A stretch of 19,350 bases of DNA from Actinomycetes bacterium (GCA_023417775.1 JAEZEJ010000126.1:1-19350); one strand, 5' to 3'. Counted from the first letter of the stretch, positions 6,497 to 13,806 are shown. The notes: a model not told the origin generated them from the letters alone. A program made the numbers and translations.

Positions 6497-7551
6497 CGGT
6501 TCCGCACGTCGACGGCGTGCTCTCGGCCGAGCAGGTCGAGCAGACCGCCGACTCCATCATCGAGGCGCAGCACCCGTCCGGTCAGATCGCCTGGTATGTC
6601 GGCGGGCATACCGACCCGTGGGATCACGTGCAGGCCGCGATGGGCCTGTCCGCGGCGGGCCGGCGCATCGAGGCGGTCGCCGCCTTCGAGTGGCTCGCCG
6701 CCGCGCAGCGTGCCGACGGCTCATGGGCCACCCGCTATGTCGGCGACACGGTCGAGGATCCCGCCACCGATGCCAACTTCTGTGCCTATGTCGCGGCAGG
6801 GGTGCGTCACCTGTGGGCGATGGATCCCACCGGGGATCTGGAACGCTTCTGGCCGGTCATCGACCAGGCCGTCGAGTGTGTCCTGTCGATGCGCCTGCCC
6901 TCGGGTCTGGTGGCGTGGTCGCGGGGTGAAGACGGCGACCTGTCCGACGAAGCCCTGGTGACGGGCAACGCCTCGATCGCCTTCAGCCTGCGGTGCGCCC
7001 TCGATCTCGCGCGGGTCTGGGGTCATCAGCGGCCGGACTGGGAGCTCGCGGTCGCCCGCATCGACCACGCGCTGCGCGTCCATCCCGACTGGTTCACGCC
7101 CAAGCCCCGGCACTCGATGGACTGGTACTACCCGGTGCTCGGAGGCTCGCTCATGAACGAGGCCGCCGAGGAGCGGATCGACGAGCGATGGGACGAGTTC
7201 GTGGTGCCGGGCCTCGGTGCCCGCTGCGTCACCGTCAACCCGTGGGTGACGGGCGGCGAGTCCTGCGAGCTCGTCCTCGCACTGGAGTCGATGGGGCGGC
7301 GCGATGCCGCGCTGCGCGTCTTCAGCGAGATGCAGCATCTGCGCGACGACGACGGCTCGTACTGGACGGGCCTGGTCTACTCCGATGGCGTGCGCTGGCC
7401 CGTCGAGCGCACCACCTGGACGAGCGGCACCGTCATCCTGGCCGCCGATGCGCTGTCGGCCGTCACCCCCGCCCACGACCTATTCCATCCGATGCGTCAT
7501 GTGCGCACCGACTGGCTGGTCTCGTGTTCCTGTCAGGAGTCCGTCCGATGA
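6493..7551 (+). CDS. Prenyltransferase/terpene-cyclase-like alpha/alpha-toroid protein
   Basis: This 352-residue protein has no transmembrane segment and a composition typical of alpha/alpha barrels, with regularly spaced helices. QRADGSW (72-78) matches the QW-type repeat (Q-x2-D-G-S-W) of squalene/prenyl cyclase-like toroids, and LRDDDGSYW is a second similar stretch near the C-terminus. Other likely active-cavity stretches are HTDPWDHVQAAMG (39-51), HSMDWYYPVLGG, TGGESCELVLALE and TWTSGTVILAADAL. Automatic annotation would probably call it prenyltransferase, but no DXDD cyclase motif or isoprenyl-diphosphate motif is visible, so catalysis on isoprenoids is unproven. A glycoside-hydrolase-like toroid function is an alternative. 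GTG at 6493 overlaps the previous stop (GTGA), and a longer frame from 6157 lies inside the methyltransferase gene and is rejected. The 3' end overlaps the next gene as ATGA. Confidence 0.75.
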   Translation: MTVPHVDGVLSAEQVEQTADSIIEAQHPSGQIAWYVGGHTDPWDHVQAAMGLSAAGRRIEAVAAFEWLAAAQRADGSWATRYVGDTVEDPATDANFCAYVAAGVRHLWAMDPTGDLERFWPVIDQAVECVLSMRLPSGLVAWSRGEDGDLSDEALVTGNASIAFSLRCALDLARVWGHQRPDWELAVARIDHALRVHPDWFTPKPRHSMDWYYPVLGGSLMNEAAEERIDERWDEFVVPGLGARCVTVNPWVTGGESCELVLALESMGRRDAALRVFSEMQHLRDDDGSYWTGLVYSDGVRWPVERTTWTSGTVILAADALSAVTPAHDLFHPMRHVRTDWLVSCSCQESVR

Positions 7552-8189
7552 CCGATCCCGACCTGCGTGAGCTCCCCGCCGAGCTGGCCCGGATCGCCGC
7601 CGACGTCAAGGGGTTCCTGCCCGATGACGAGGCTGCGGCGCTGCGACGGGCCGCCGCCGAGCACGCGGCTCCCGGTGGCGTGCTCGTCGAGATCGGCACC
7701 TACTGCGGCAAGTCCACGATCCACCTCGGTCAGGTGGCACGTGAGGCGGGGGCCACTCTCGTCACCGTCGACCACCACCGTGGCTCCGAGGAGCATCAGG
7801 TCGGCTGGGAGTACCACGATGCCGACCTCGTCGACCCCGCCACCGGCGCCTTCGACACCCTGCCGAGTCTGCGCCGGGCGTTGTTCGAGGCGGGGCTGGA
7901 GGAGGTCGTGGTGCCGATCGTGGGTCGCTCCGCCACGGTCAGCGCGATCTGGCGGACCCCGGTGGACCTGGTGTTCATCGACGGCGGCCACACCGATGAG
8001 GCCGCCCAGGCCGACTACGCGGGCTGGACGCCGTGGGTACGCCCGGGCGGTGCGCTCGTGATCCACGACGTGTTCCCCGATCCCGCCGACGGCGGCCAGG
8101 CCCCGTACCGGATCTACCTCCGGGCGCTGGAGGACGGCTTCGTCGAGTCCTCCGTCACCGGCAGCCTGCGCGTCCTCGTGCGTCAGTAG
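7548..8189 (+). CDS. Class I SAM-dependent methyltransferase (Methyltransf_24-like)
   Basis: This 213-residue protein has SAM motif I as VEIGTYCGKSTIHL (47-60), the acidic/His region TVDHHRGSEEHQ (73-84), FIDGGHTDEAAQADYAGW (143-160) and GGALVIHDVF (167-176). IDGxHxY-x2-V-x2-D and IHD are hallmarks of the Methyltransf_24 group, which includes metal-aided O-methyltransferases of sugars and natural products. AGGAG at 7535-7539 precedes the ATG at 7548, which overlaps the preceding stop. It is the last gene of the four-gene operon and is followed by a small hairpin. It differs clearly from the first methyltransferase of the operon, so two distinct methylations, or one methylation and one non-methylating use of SAM, are possible. 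Confidence 0.88.
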   Translation: MTDPDLRELPAELARIAADVKGFLPDDEAAALRRAAAEHAAPGGVLVEIGTYCGKSTIHLGQVAREAGATLVTVDHHRGSEEHQVGWEYHDADLVDPATGAFDTLPSLRRALFEAGLEEVVVPIVGRSATVSAIWRTPVDLVFIDGGHTDEAAQADYAGWTPWVRPGGALVIHDVFPDPADGGQAPYRIYLRALEDGFVESSVTGSLRVLVRQ

Positions 8190-8197
8190 GCTCCCAT

Positions 8198-8212
8198 CGC
8201 CGGCCTCCGGCG
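8198..8212 (+). terminator. Small GC hairpin after the glycosyltransferase operon
   Basis: CGCCGG-CCT-CCGGCG is a perfect 6-bp inverted repeat eight bases after the last stop of the operon. There is no T-run and the loop is tight, so termination is only a possibility. Confidence 0.35.
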
Positions 8213-8214
8213 GC

Positions 8215-8244
8215 GGGACGCTCCGCTTCATGGCGGGGTACCGT
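8215..8244 (+). promoter_or_regulatory. Candidate promoter for a leaderless PTS transcript
   Basis: GGGACG (8215-8220) and TACCGT (8239-8244) are an 18-base-spaced -35/-10 pair. The -10 fits the actinobacterial TANNNT pattern. The first base expected to be transcribed, about seven bases after the hexamer, coincides with the A of the ATG at 8251. That spacing is typical of leaderless mRNAs, and no ribosome binding site precedes this ATG. Confidence 0.4.
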
Positions 8245-8250
8245 CGTGTC

Positions 8251-9024
8251 ATGTCCGCTCTCGTGGAACTGCTGAGTGACGAGGCGATCGGCCTCGATGT
8301 CCGGGCCGCCGACTGGCAGGAGGCCGTCACGGCCGCCGGCCGGCTGCTGGAGGAGACCGGGGTCGCCGACGCCCCCTATACCCGGTCGATGATCGACAAT
8401 GTCACGGAGAACGGGCCGTATATCGTCATCGCCCCCGGCTTCGCCTTCGCCCATGCGCGTCCGTCCGAGGCCGTGCACCGGACAGGCCTGTCATGGGTGC
8501 GGCTCGCCGAGCCCGTCGAGTTCGGGCACCCGGGCAACGACCCGGTCACCCTGGTCGTGGCACTCGCGGCCAAGGATGACGACGCCCACACCCAGGCGAT
8601 GGCGCAGCTCGCGAAGGTCATCGGCGACCCCGCCTCCAAGGCCGCCCTCGACGCGGCGACCACGCCTGCCGAGGTGAAGGCGGCACTGGGCGGCGAGTCC
8701 GAGCAGGCGCCCGCCGAGTCCACCGGCTCGGCGTCATCGCGCAACCTCATCCTGACGGTCTGCGGCAACGGGCTCGGCACGAGTCTGTTCCTCAAGAACA
8801 CGCTGGAGCAGGTGCTCGACCGCTGGGGCTGGTCGCCGTACCTGACGGTCGAGGCGACTGACACCATCTCCGCGCGCGGCAAGGCCAAGGACGCCGACCT
8901 GATCCTCACCTCCGGGGAGATCGCCCGGACCCTCGGCGATGTCGGCATCCCGGTCAAGGTCATCGAGAACTTCACCAGCACCACCGAGCTCGACGCGGCG
9001 ATGCGCGAGCTCTACGACGTCTGA
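8251..9024 (+). CDS. PTS ascorbate-type (Ula family) fused IIA-IIB component
   Basis: This 257-residue cytoplasmic phosphotransferase should relay phosphate from HPr to an imported sugar acid. Residues about 1-148 are an EIIA of the fructose/mannitol-like fold with the active-site His68 in APGFAFAHARP (61-71). A Glu/Ala/Ser linker (149-163) leads to an EIIB of the lactose/ascorbate type with the phospho-Cys171 in LTVCGNGLGTSLF (168-180). The order A-B fused, with IIC next, is a usual actinobacterial arrangement. The start at 8251 was preferred over the ATG at 8230 because homologous IIA domains begin close to the first helix and because the upstream TACCGT fits a leaderless start. Ascorbate is the family substrate, but related pentitol or lactone substrates cannot be excluded. 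No EI, HPr or catabolic gene (such as UlaG, UlaD or UlaE) is in view. Confidence 0.88.
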   Translation: MSALVELLSDEAIGLDVRAADWQEAVTAAGRLLEETGVADAPYTRSMIDNVTENGPYIVIAPGFAFAHARPSEAVHRTGLSWVRLAEPVEFGHPGNDPVTLVVALAAKDDDAHTQAMAQLAKVIGDPASKAALDAATTPAEVKAALGGESEQAPAESTGSASSRNLILTVCGNGLGTSLFLKNTLEQVLDRWGWSPYLTVEATDTISARGKAKDADLILTSGEIARTLGDVGIPVKVIENFTSTTELDAAMRELYDV

Positions 9025-9037
9025 TCAGGAGAGACCC

Positions 9038-10579
9038 ATGGACTGGCTGGTCGCCATCGCGGAGTTCCTCGTCAACGAGATCCTCAGCGTTCCCGCATTC
9101 CTCATCGGCATCATCACCGCCGTCGGCCTGATCGCGCTGCGCAAGTCCACCGGCCAGGTGGTCGGTGGCGCGATGAAGGCGACACTCGGCTTCCTGCTGA
9201 TCGGAGCCGGCGCCACCCTCGTGGTGGCGTCCCTCGATCCGCTCGGCGCGCTCATCCAGAGCGCCGCGGGGGCCCAGGGCGTCATTCCCACCAATGAGGC
9301 GATCGCCGGCATCGCGCAGGCCGAGTACGGCGCTCAGGTCGCGTGGCTGATGATCCTCGGCTTCGCCGTGAGCCTGCTGCTGGCACGCTTCACCCCGCTG
9401 AGCTACGTCTTCCTCACCGGCCATCACATCCTCTTCATGGCCACCCTCATCACCATCGTGCTGGCCTCGGCCGACTACGCCGGACCGCTCGTGGTGATCC
9501 TCGGCGGTGCGCTGCTGGGCATCCTGATGGTCTCGTTGCCGGCCTTCGCGCATCCGTGGACCCGGCGCATCACCGGCGACGACAGCATCGCGATCGGGCA
9601 CTTCGGCACCGCCGGCTATATCGCGGCGGGCGCGACGGGGCGGCTGGTCGGCAAGAGCAGCAAGAGCACCGAGGACATGAAGCTCCCCGAGTCGCTGCGC
9701 TTCCTGCGCGACTCGATGGTCGCGACGGCCCTGTCGATGGTGCTCATGTACGTCGTCGTCTCCCTCCTCGCGCTGGCCCGGGTGGGTCAGGAGGAGGCCT
9801 TCGATGCCTTCGGCGGAGCGAGCGATATCGGCAACTTCCTCATGCTGGGTGTCACGCAGGGCCTGCAGTTCGGCGTGGCCGTGGCGGTCATCCTCTTCGG
9901 TGTCCGCACGATCCTCGGCGAGCTGGTGCCGGCCTTCCAGGGCATCGCCGCCAAGGTGGTGCCCGGGGCGATCCCCGCGCTCGACGCCCCGATCGTCTTC
10001 CCCTACGCGCAGAACGCCGTGCTGGTCGGCTTCGTGTCGAGCTTCGTCGGCGGTCTGCTCGGCCTCGCGGTGCTCTCGCTGTGGCTCAATCCGGCCTTCG
10101 GGCTGGCGCTCATCCTGCCGGGCCTCGTGCCGCACTTCTTCACCGGCGGGGCGGCGGGCGTCTACGGCAATGCGACGGGCGGTCGCCGGGGCGCGGTGGC
10201 GGGCGGCTTCGTCAACGGTCTCCTGATCACCTTCCTGCCCGCGCTGCTGCTGCAGGTGCTCGGCGCCTTCGGCTCGGCGAACACGACCTTCGGCGATACC
10301 GACTTCGGCTGGTTCGGCATCCTCATCGGCTACGGCGCCAAGCTCGGCTCGGTCGCCGGCATCATCGTGATCGCGGTGATCGGTCTGCTCATCCTCGCCG
10401 GCGCGATCCTCATGCAGAAGAAGCTGGTCGAGACCGGATGGGACCCGGCCGCGGGCCGTGAGCGTCCGGGTGGGGGAGATGAGCCGGCGGCTGCCGCGGC
10501 GCCGACGGGGACGGCCGGGGCGTATCCCAAGATCGCCCCGCCGGCCGGCGCGCCCGCACCGCCGCCGCCACCTGAGTGA
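9038..10579 (+). CDS. PTS ascorbate-type (UlaA family) IIC permease
   Basis: This 513-residue inner-membrane transporter is the sugar channel of the PTS encoded with the gene before it. About ten or more hydrophobic helices are visible, starting right at the N-terminus (DWLVAIAEFLVNEILSVPAF). Conserved UlaA-type stretches include AGATLVV, FTPLSYVFLTGHHILFMA, LDAPIVFPYAQNAVLVGF and the HFFTGGAAGVYGNATGGRRG loop near residues 365-385. AGGAGAG precedes the ATG at 9038, thirteen bases after the IIAB stop, so the two form one operon. Unlike the core family, it ends with a tail of about 55 polar residues that becomes Ala/Pro-rich (a run of six prolines before the final Glu), probably cytoplasmic and of unknown role. 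A large palindrome follows the stop. Confidence 0.9.
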   Translation: MDWLVAIAEFLVNEILSVPAFLIGIITAVGLIALRKSTGQVVGGAMKATLGFLLIGAGATLVVASLDPLGALIQSAAGAQGVIPTNEAIAGIAQAEYGAQVAWLMILGFAVSLLLARFTPLSYVFLTGHHILFMATLITIVLASADYAGPLVVILGGALLGILMVSLPAFAHPWTRRITGDDSIAIGHFGTAGYIAAGATGRLVGKSSKSTEDMKLPESLRFLRDSMVATALSMVLMYVVVSLLALARVGQEEAFDAFGGASDIGNFLMLGVTQGLQFGVAVAVILFGVRTILGELVPAFQGIAAKVVPGAIPALDAPIVFPYAQNAVLVGFVSSFVGGLLGLAVLSLWLNPAFGLALILPGLVPHFFTGGAAGVYGNATGGRRGAVAGGFVNGLLITFLPALLLQVLGAFGSANTTFGDTDFGWFGILIGYGAKLGSVAGIIVIAVIGLLILAGAILMQKKLVETGWDPAAGRERPGGGDEPAAAAAPTGTAGAYPKIAPPAGAPAPPPPPE

Positions 10580-10591
10580 CGCTGTCCCGCG

Positions 10592-10655
10592 CGACTTTCG
10601 CCGGGTTCTGGCCCTCGACACGCTGGCGACAGGGGCCAGAACCCGGCAGAAGTCG
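10592..10655. terminator. 64-base palindrome between convergent operons, probable bidirectional terminator
   Basis: GCCGGGTTCTGGCC (10600-10613) pairs perfectly with GGCCAGAACCCGGC (10634-10647). CCT/AGG extends it inward with one bulge. CGACTT (10592-10597) and AAGTCG (10650-10655) extend it outward after one wobble and one mismatch. The loop is about 15 bases. It lies between the convergent stops at 10579 and 10679, so it can serve both strands. There is no T-run. Its near-perfect length would also fit a dispersed palindromic repeat. Confidence 0.65.
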
Positions 10656-10678
10656 GGCCGGAGGCCGAAGGGGTGGGG

Positions 10679-11176
10679 TCAGAGCAGGGCGTAGACGATG
10701 GTGGCGAACAGCAGGGGCAGCACCACGAGCACGGCCAGGCCTTTGGGCGCCAGCTGTGCCCGCAGATGGAAGGCGTAGTCGCCCCAGCCCGCGGCGTTCT
10801 CGGTGCCGCGTACGACCACCCACCGCGGACGCCACGCGCAGATCACCAGCCAGTCCACGACGACCAGGTCGATCAGGCAGAACAGCACCGTGACGCCGAA
10901 TGCCATGAGCCAGGCCGAGACGAAGCGCTCCTGCGCGGGCGGCCAGGACGCCACGGTGACCAGCACCGCCCCGACCAGTGTGAGGAGGAAGGCGGGCCCG
11001 AGCACCCGGCCCGCCCAGACCTCGCCGGGAGTGGGATCGGGCAGCAGAGCCCGCACGTCGGCCGGGTAGTCCTCGGCGAGTCCCGTCCAGCCCCACCGCA
11101 GGCAGAGCAGCAGGATCGCCGTCGGCACCAGGAGCGAGAGACCGCCGACACTCAGCAGATGGCTCCACCAGTCCAT
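10679..11176 (-). CDS. Small integral membrane protein of unknown function
   Basis: This 165-residue protein has about four hydrophobic segments: roughly residues 8-27, 58-78, 89-112 and 145-164. Between them is a soluble stretch with EDYPADVRALLPDPTPGEVWAG and another with AWRPRWVVVRGTENAAGWGDYAFHLRAQ. I do not recognise the family. The ATG at 11176 was chosen because GGAG lies five bases upstream; a GTG two codons earlier overlaps that site. It follows the second ABC-2 permease by 27 bases on the same strand, so it probably belongs to the iron-box-controlled exporter operon and might assist that transporter. Its 3' end faces the large convergent palindrome. Confidence 0.75.
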   Translation of the reverse strand: MDWWSHLLSVGGLSLLVPTAILLLCLRWGWTGLAEDYPADVRALLPDPTPGEVWAGRVLGPAFLLTLVGAVLVTVASWPPAQERFVSAWLMAFGVTVLFCLIDLVVVDWLVICAWRPRWVVVRGTENAAGWGDYAFHLRAQLAPKGLAVLVVLPLLFATIVYALL

Positions 11177-11203
11177 CAGCACTCCGCGTCCCCGCTCGGA
11201 TCG

Positions 11204-11992
11204 TCAGCCACGGCGCGCGTACTTCCGGACGGCGAGGGTGCCGAAGGCCGCAGTCAGCCCGATCGTCCACGCCGCCACTGCCAGCAGCTGGTCGCCGCCG
11301 GCACCGCCGTGGGCGAAGGAGCGCATCGCGTCCACCACATGCGAGATCGGGTTGGCGCTCGCGATCGGCTGGGCCCAGCCCGGCAGGTCCTCCAGCCGCA
11401 CGAAGCCCGTGGACAGGAAGGAGAGCACGAGCAGGAGCGCGTTGAGGGCGGCATTGGCTGACTCGGCCGAGGAGGCGTGCAGGGCGACGGCGACCATCAG
11501 CCAGGCCAATCCGAACCCGTAGAGGAGCGGCACGATGAAGTACCCGACGAGGCCGAGGACTCCGTTCTCGAAGCGGAAGCCCAGCGCCATTCCCACGCCG
11601 GTCACGATCGCGACCGTGGCCAGATTGCGGGCGGTGTCGGCGATGATCCGTCCTGCCAGTGGAGCGACCGGGGACATCGGCAGCGTGTGCAGGCGGTCGT
11701 CGAAGCCCGCGATGCGATCGGCGTGGACCGCGTTCGCGGTCGACAGCGTGGCGAAGGTGATGCCCATCGCCGCGAAGAGCGGCACCGAGTAGTTCACATA
11801 GTCGGCATAGGCCTGGCCTGGCATGACGATCTCGGCGAAGGAGACCGACAGCAGCAGGAGCAGGATCACCGGGAAGGCCGCCGTCATGGCCACGGTCGCG
11901 GGCGACCGGGCCATCAGCAGCAGGCCGCGCCCGGTGAGGATCGCCGTGTCGGTCAAGATCGATGCGCGCGGTGTCGCCGGTGCGGTGCTCAT
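11204..11992 (-). CDS. ABC-2 type exporter permease (DrrB-like), second subunit
   Basis: This 262-residue permease has six predicted membrane helices and the ABC-2 layout: a cytoplasmic N-terminus with a coupling region (TGRGLLLMARSPATVAM), a first helix AAFPVILLLLLSVSF, then SVPLFAAMGITFATLSTANAV, the cytoplasmic segment DRLHTLPMSPVAPLAGRIIADTA (quoted in part from residues about 98-120), and the extracytoplasmic GFVRLEDLPGWAQPIASANP followed by SHVVDAMRSF. The ATG at 11992 overlaps the stop of the preceding permease (ATGA), and the long in-frame upstream extension lies within that gene and is rejected. With its paralogue it probably forms a heterodimeric channel driven by the ATPase upstream. 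DrrAB-type systems export drugs, lipids or siderophores; the substrate here is unknown. Confidence 0.85.
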   Translation of the reverse strand: MSTAPATPRASILTDTAILTGRGLLLMARSPATVAMTAAFPVILLLLLSVSFAEIVMPGQAYADYVNYSVPLFAAMGITFATLSTANAVHADRIAGFDDRLHTLPMSPVAPLAGRIIADTARNLATVAIVTGVGMALGFRFENGVLGLVGYFIVPLLYGFGLAWLMVAVALHASSAESANAALNALLLVLSFLSTGFVRLEDLPGWAQPIASANPISHVVDAMRSFAHGGAGGDQLLAVAAWTIGLTAAFGTLAVRKYARRG

Positions 11993-12783
11993 GGCGTCCT
12001 TCCGAAGGCCCGCGGCGCGAGGACAGCGAAAAGGGCGATCACCGCCAGGGTCCAGCCGACCGCCACGACGGTGGTCTGGGCCGGGTCGGTGGCCGCATCC
12101 GTCGAGACCGCGCGCAGGGCGTCGGCGATCCGGGAGAACGGCTGATGCTCGACGATCGGCCGGAGCCACTCGGGAAAGGCGCGGGCGGGGACGAACAGAT
12201 TCGAGACCAGCAGCAGCGGGTAGTAGATGAGGCCCCCGACGATCTGCACCGTCTCGACCTTGGCGATCGCGAAGCCGAGCACGAGATAGGCCAGGCATCC
12301 GGCGGCCGCCCATCCCAGTGCGACCAGCACGAAGACGGCGGCCCACAGCGGACCGCGCTCGAACCGGAAGCCGACGACGTAGCCGGCGCCGATCAGCACC
12401 GCGATGCTCGCCAGGGCCCGCGTGAGCTCCCCGCCGAGCAGCCCGAAGACGGGCGACATTCGCGAGATCGGCATCGAGCGCAGCCGGTCGATCATGCCGC
12501 CCGAGGCGTCCTCGGCCGCCCAGATCGACGCGGAGATGGCGGTGAAGAACATCGCCTGGATCACGACGGCGGGAACGAGGTACTGGACGTAGTCGACGCC
12601 GGTGCGCTCCATCGGCCGCCCGAGCACGGCGAGGAAGAGGCCGGCGAAGACCAGCGGGAGCACGAGCGCGGAGATCATCGACGACGGTCGGCGTGACATC
12701 AGTCGGACGTGGCGCCCGGTCAGGCTCAGCGCATCGGTGACGAAGGACGCCCGCGCCCGCCCCGTCTCGGCGGTGGAGGTCAT
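11989..12783 (-). CDS. ABC-2 type exporter permease (DrrB-like), first subunit
   Basis: This 264-residue six-helix permease is paralogous to the next gene; both contain the segment GFRFE in the same place. Key stretches are SFVTDALSLTGRHVRLMSRR at the N-terminus, LVLPLVFAGLFLAVLG as helix 1, VQYLVPAVVIQAMFFTAISA, the cytoplasmic DRLRSMPISRMSPVFG, and the ABC-2 signature region LLLVSNLFVPARAFPEWLRP followed by HQPFSRIADALRAVS. The ATG at 12783 overlaps the ATPase stop as ATGA, which indicates translational coupling and fixed stoichiometry. Together with the ATPase at 12780-13703 and the second permease it forms a complete exporter in a single transcript. Confidence 0.86.
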   Translation of the reverse strand: MTSTAETGRARASFVTDALSLTGRHVRLMSRRPSSMISALVLPLVFAGLFLAVLGRPMERTGVDYVQYLVPAVVIQAMFFTAISASIWAAEDASGGMIDRLRSMPISRMSPVFGLLGGELTRALASIAVLIGAGYVVGFRFERGPLWAAVFVLVALGWAAAGCLAYLVLGFAIAKVETVQIVGGLIYYPLLLVSNLFVPARAFPEWLRPIVEHQPFSRIADALRAVSTDAATDPAQTTVVAVGWTLAVIALFAVLAPRAFGRTP

Positions 12784-13703
12784 GGGCCGGTGGTCTCGCC
12801 GGTCAGCGCCAGGAAGGCGTCGTCGAGGGTGGGTCGGCGCAGTCCGAGATCCTCGACGACGATGTCGTGCGCGTCCAGCAGCCGGACCACCTCGACGAGC
12901 GTGCCGGAGCCGTCGGCGGGGACCACCAGTCCCTCGGCGCTCCGTGAGACCTGCCATCGCGATGACAGCAGTTCCTCGACCCGTTGCATCAGCTCCTCGT
13001 CCACGCGGACGTGGCAGACCGCGCCGGTGACCCGGCGTTTGAGGTCGTCCGCGGTCCCCTCGGCGATGACCTCGCCGTGGTCGATGACGACGATGCGATC
13101 GGCGAGTTCCTCGGCCTCGGCGAGGTACTGGGTGGTGAGCACGATCGTGGTTCCCTCGGCCCGCAGGCGCCGCACGATCGCCCACAGCGAGTTGCGGCTG
13201 CGTGGATCGAGGCCGGTGGTCGGCTCGTCCAGGAAGAGCACTCGCGGACGTCCGATGAGGGAGGCCGCGAGGTCCAGGCGGCGGCGCATGCCGCCGGAGA
13301 ACGTGCCGGCCCGGCGGTCGGCCGCCTCGACGAGATCGAATTCGGCCAGGAGCTCGGCGGCTCGCCGGCGAGCACCGGCCCGCCCCAGCTTCAGCAGCCG
13401 GCCGAACAGGACGAGGTTCTCGCGTGCGGTCAGGTTGTCGTCCAGTGCGGCGAACTGTCCGGTGAGACCGATGCGCGTCCGTACCGCGGCGGGGTCAGCG
13501 CGCGCGTCGATGCCGTCGACGCGGACGGTCCCCTCGTCGGCGCGCACGAGGGTGGTGACGATATTGATCATCGTGGTCTTGCCCGCCCCGTTGGGGCCGA
13601 GCACGCCCAGGATCTCGCCCTCGTGCGCGGCCAGGCTCAGCCCGCGGAGGGCCTCGACCTCGCCGAAGCTCTTGCGCAGCCCCGCGACCTCGACGACCGA
13701 CAC
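12780..13703 (-). CDS. ABC exporter ATP-binding protein (DrrA-like)
   Basis: This 307-residue cytoplasmic ATPase energises the two downstream permeases. It has Walker A GPNGAGKTT (36-44), Q-loop Gln83 in LTGQF, signature FSGGM (135-139) and Walker B VLFLDEP (155-161). The position of the usual switch His is Gln192 in LTTQYLAEAEELADRI, a hallmark of the DrrA daunorubicin-exporter group. A C-terminal extension of about 80 residues ends in RPTLDDAFLALTGE, also typical of DrrA. It starts at GTG 13703, with GGAG six bases upstream. A near-consensus iron box lies immediately before the ribosome binding site, so transcription is probably repressed by an iron-loaded DtxR/IdeR protein. It heads the operon ATPase-permease-permease-small membrane protein. 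Siderophore or other iron-related export is an inference from the box. Confidence 0.93.
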   Translation of the reverse strand: MSVVEVAGLRKSFGEVEALRGLSLAAHEGEILGVLGPNGAGKTTMINIVTTLVRADEGTVRVDGIDARADPAAVRTRIGLTGQFAALDDNLTARENLVLFGRLLKLGRAGARRRAAELLAEFDLVEAADRRAGTFSGGMRRRLDLAASLIGRPRVLFLDEPTTGLDPRSRNSLWAIVRRLRAEGTTIVLTTQYLAEAEELADRIVVIDHGEVIAEGTADDLKRRVTGAVCHVRVDEELMQRVEELLSSRWQVSRSAEGLVVPADGSGTLVEVVRLLDAHDIVVEDLGLRRPTLDDAFLALTGETTGP

Positions 13704-13719
13704 CGTCCACTCCGTTCAT

Positions 13720-13738
13720 TAAGGTTTGCCTTACCTAA
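13720..13738 (-). promoter_or_regulatory. DtxR/IdeR-type iron box upstream of the drrA-like operon
   Basis: TAAGGTTTGCCTTACCTAA matches the 19-base DtxR/IdeR consensus TTAGGTTAGCCTAACCTAA at 16 positions, with both half-sites recognisable. It lies 17 bases upstream of the GTG start at 13703, where a repressor would cover the promoter or the first transcribed bases. The only gene starting next to it is the drrA-like one. Confidence 0.75.
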
Positions 13739-13768
13739 TGAAGGGTAACGGTGGCGGACGGTCGCGTC

Positions 13769-13806
13769 GACCCCTTTCCACCCGAGCGAGGATCGGGAGA
13801 GGGGTC
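13769..13806 (-). terminator. Two-part hairpin at the end of the winged-helix/ABC operon
   Basis: Outer arms GACCCCT (13769-13775) and AGGGGTC (13800-13806) and inner arms CCCGA (13781-13785) and TCGGG (13793-13797) form one long interrupted stem. It overlaps the stop codon of the ABC permease at 13805. There is no T-run. It probably ends this operon before the iron-box promoter of the next one. Confidence 0.5.

Noticed and set aside
8972..10621. A 549-codon minus-strand frame opposite the UlaA-like gene
   Set aside because: Its composition is that of a shadow frame (Asp, Arg, Glu, His rich), and it crosses the convergent palindrome without a credible start site.
11993..12346. Upstream extension of the second permease frame (and of the first permease frame into the ATPase gene, 12784-13185)
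   Set aside because: Both extensions lie inside the preceding coding genes; the ATGA overlaps at 11989-11992 and 12780-12783 give the natural starts.
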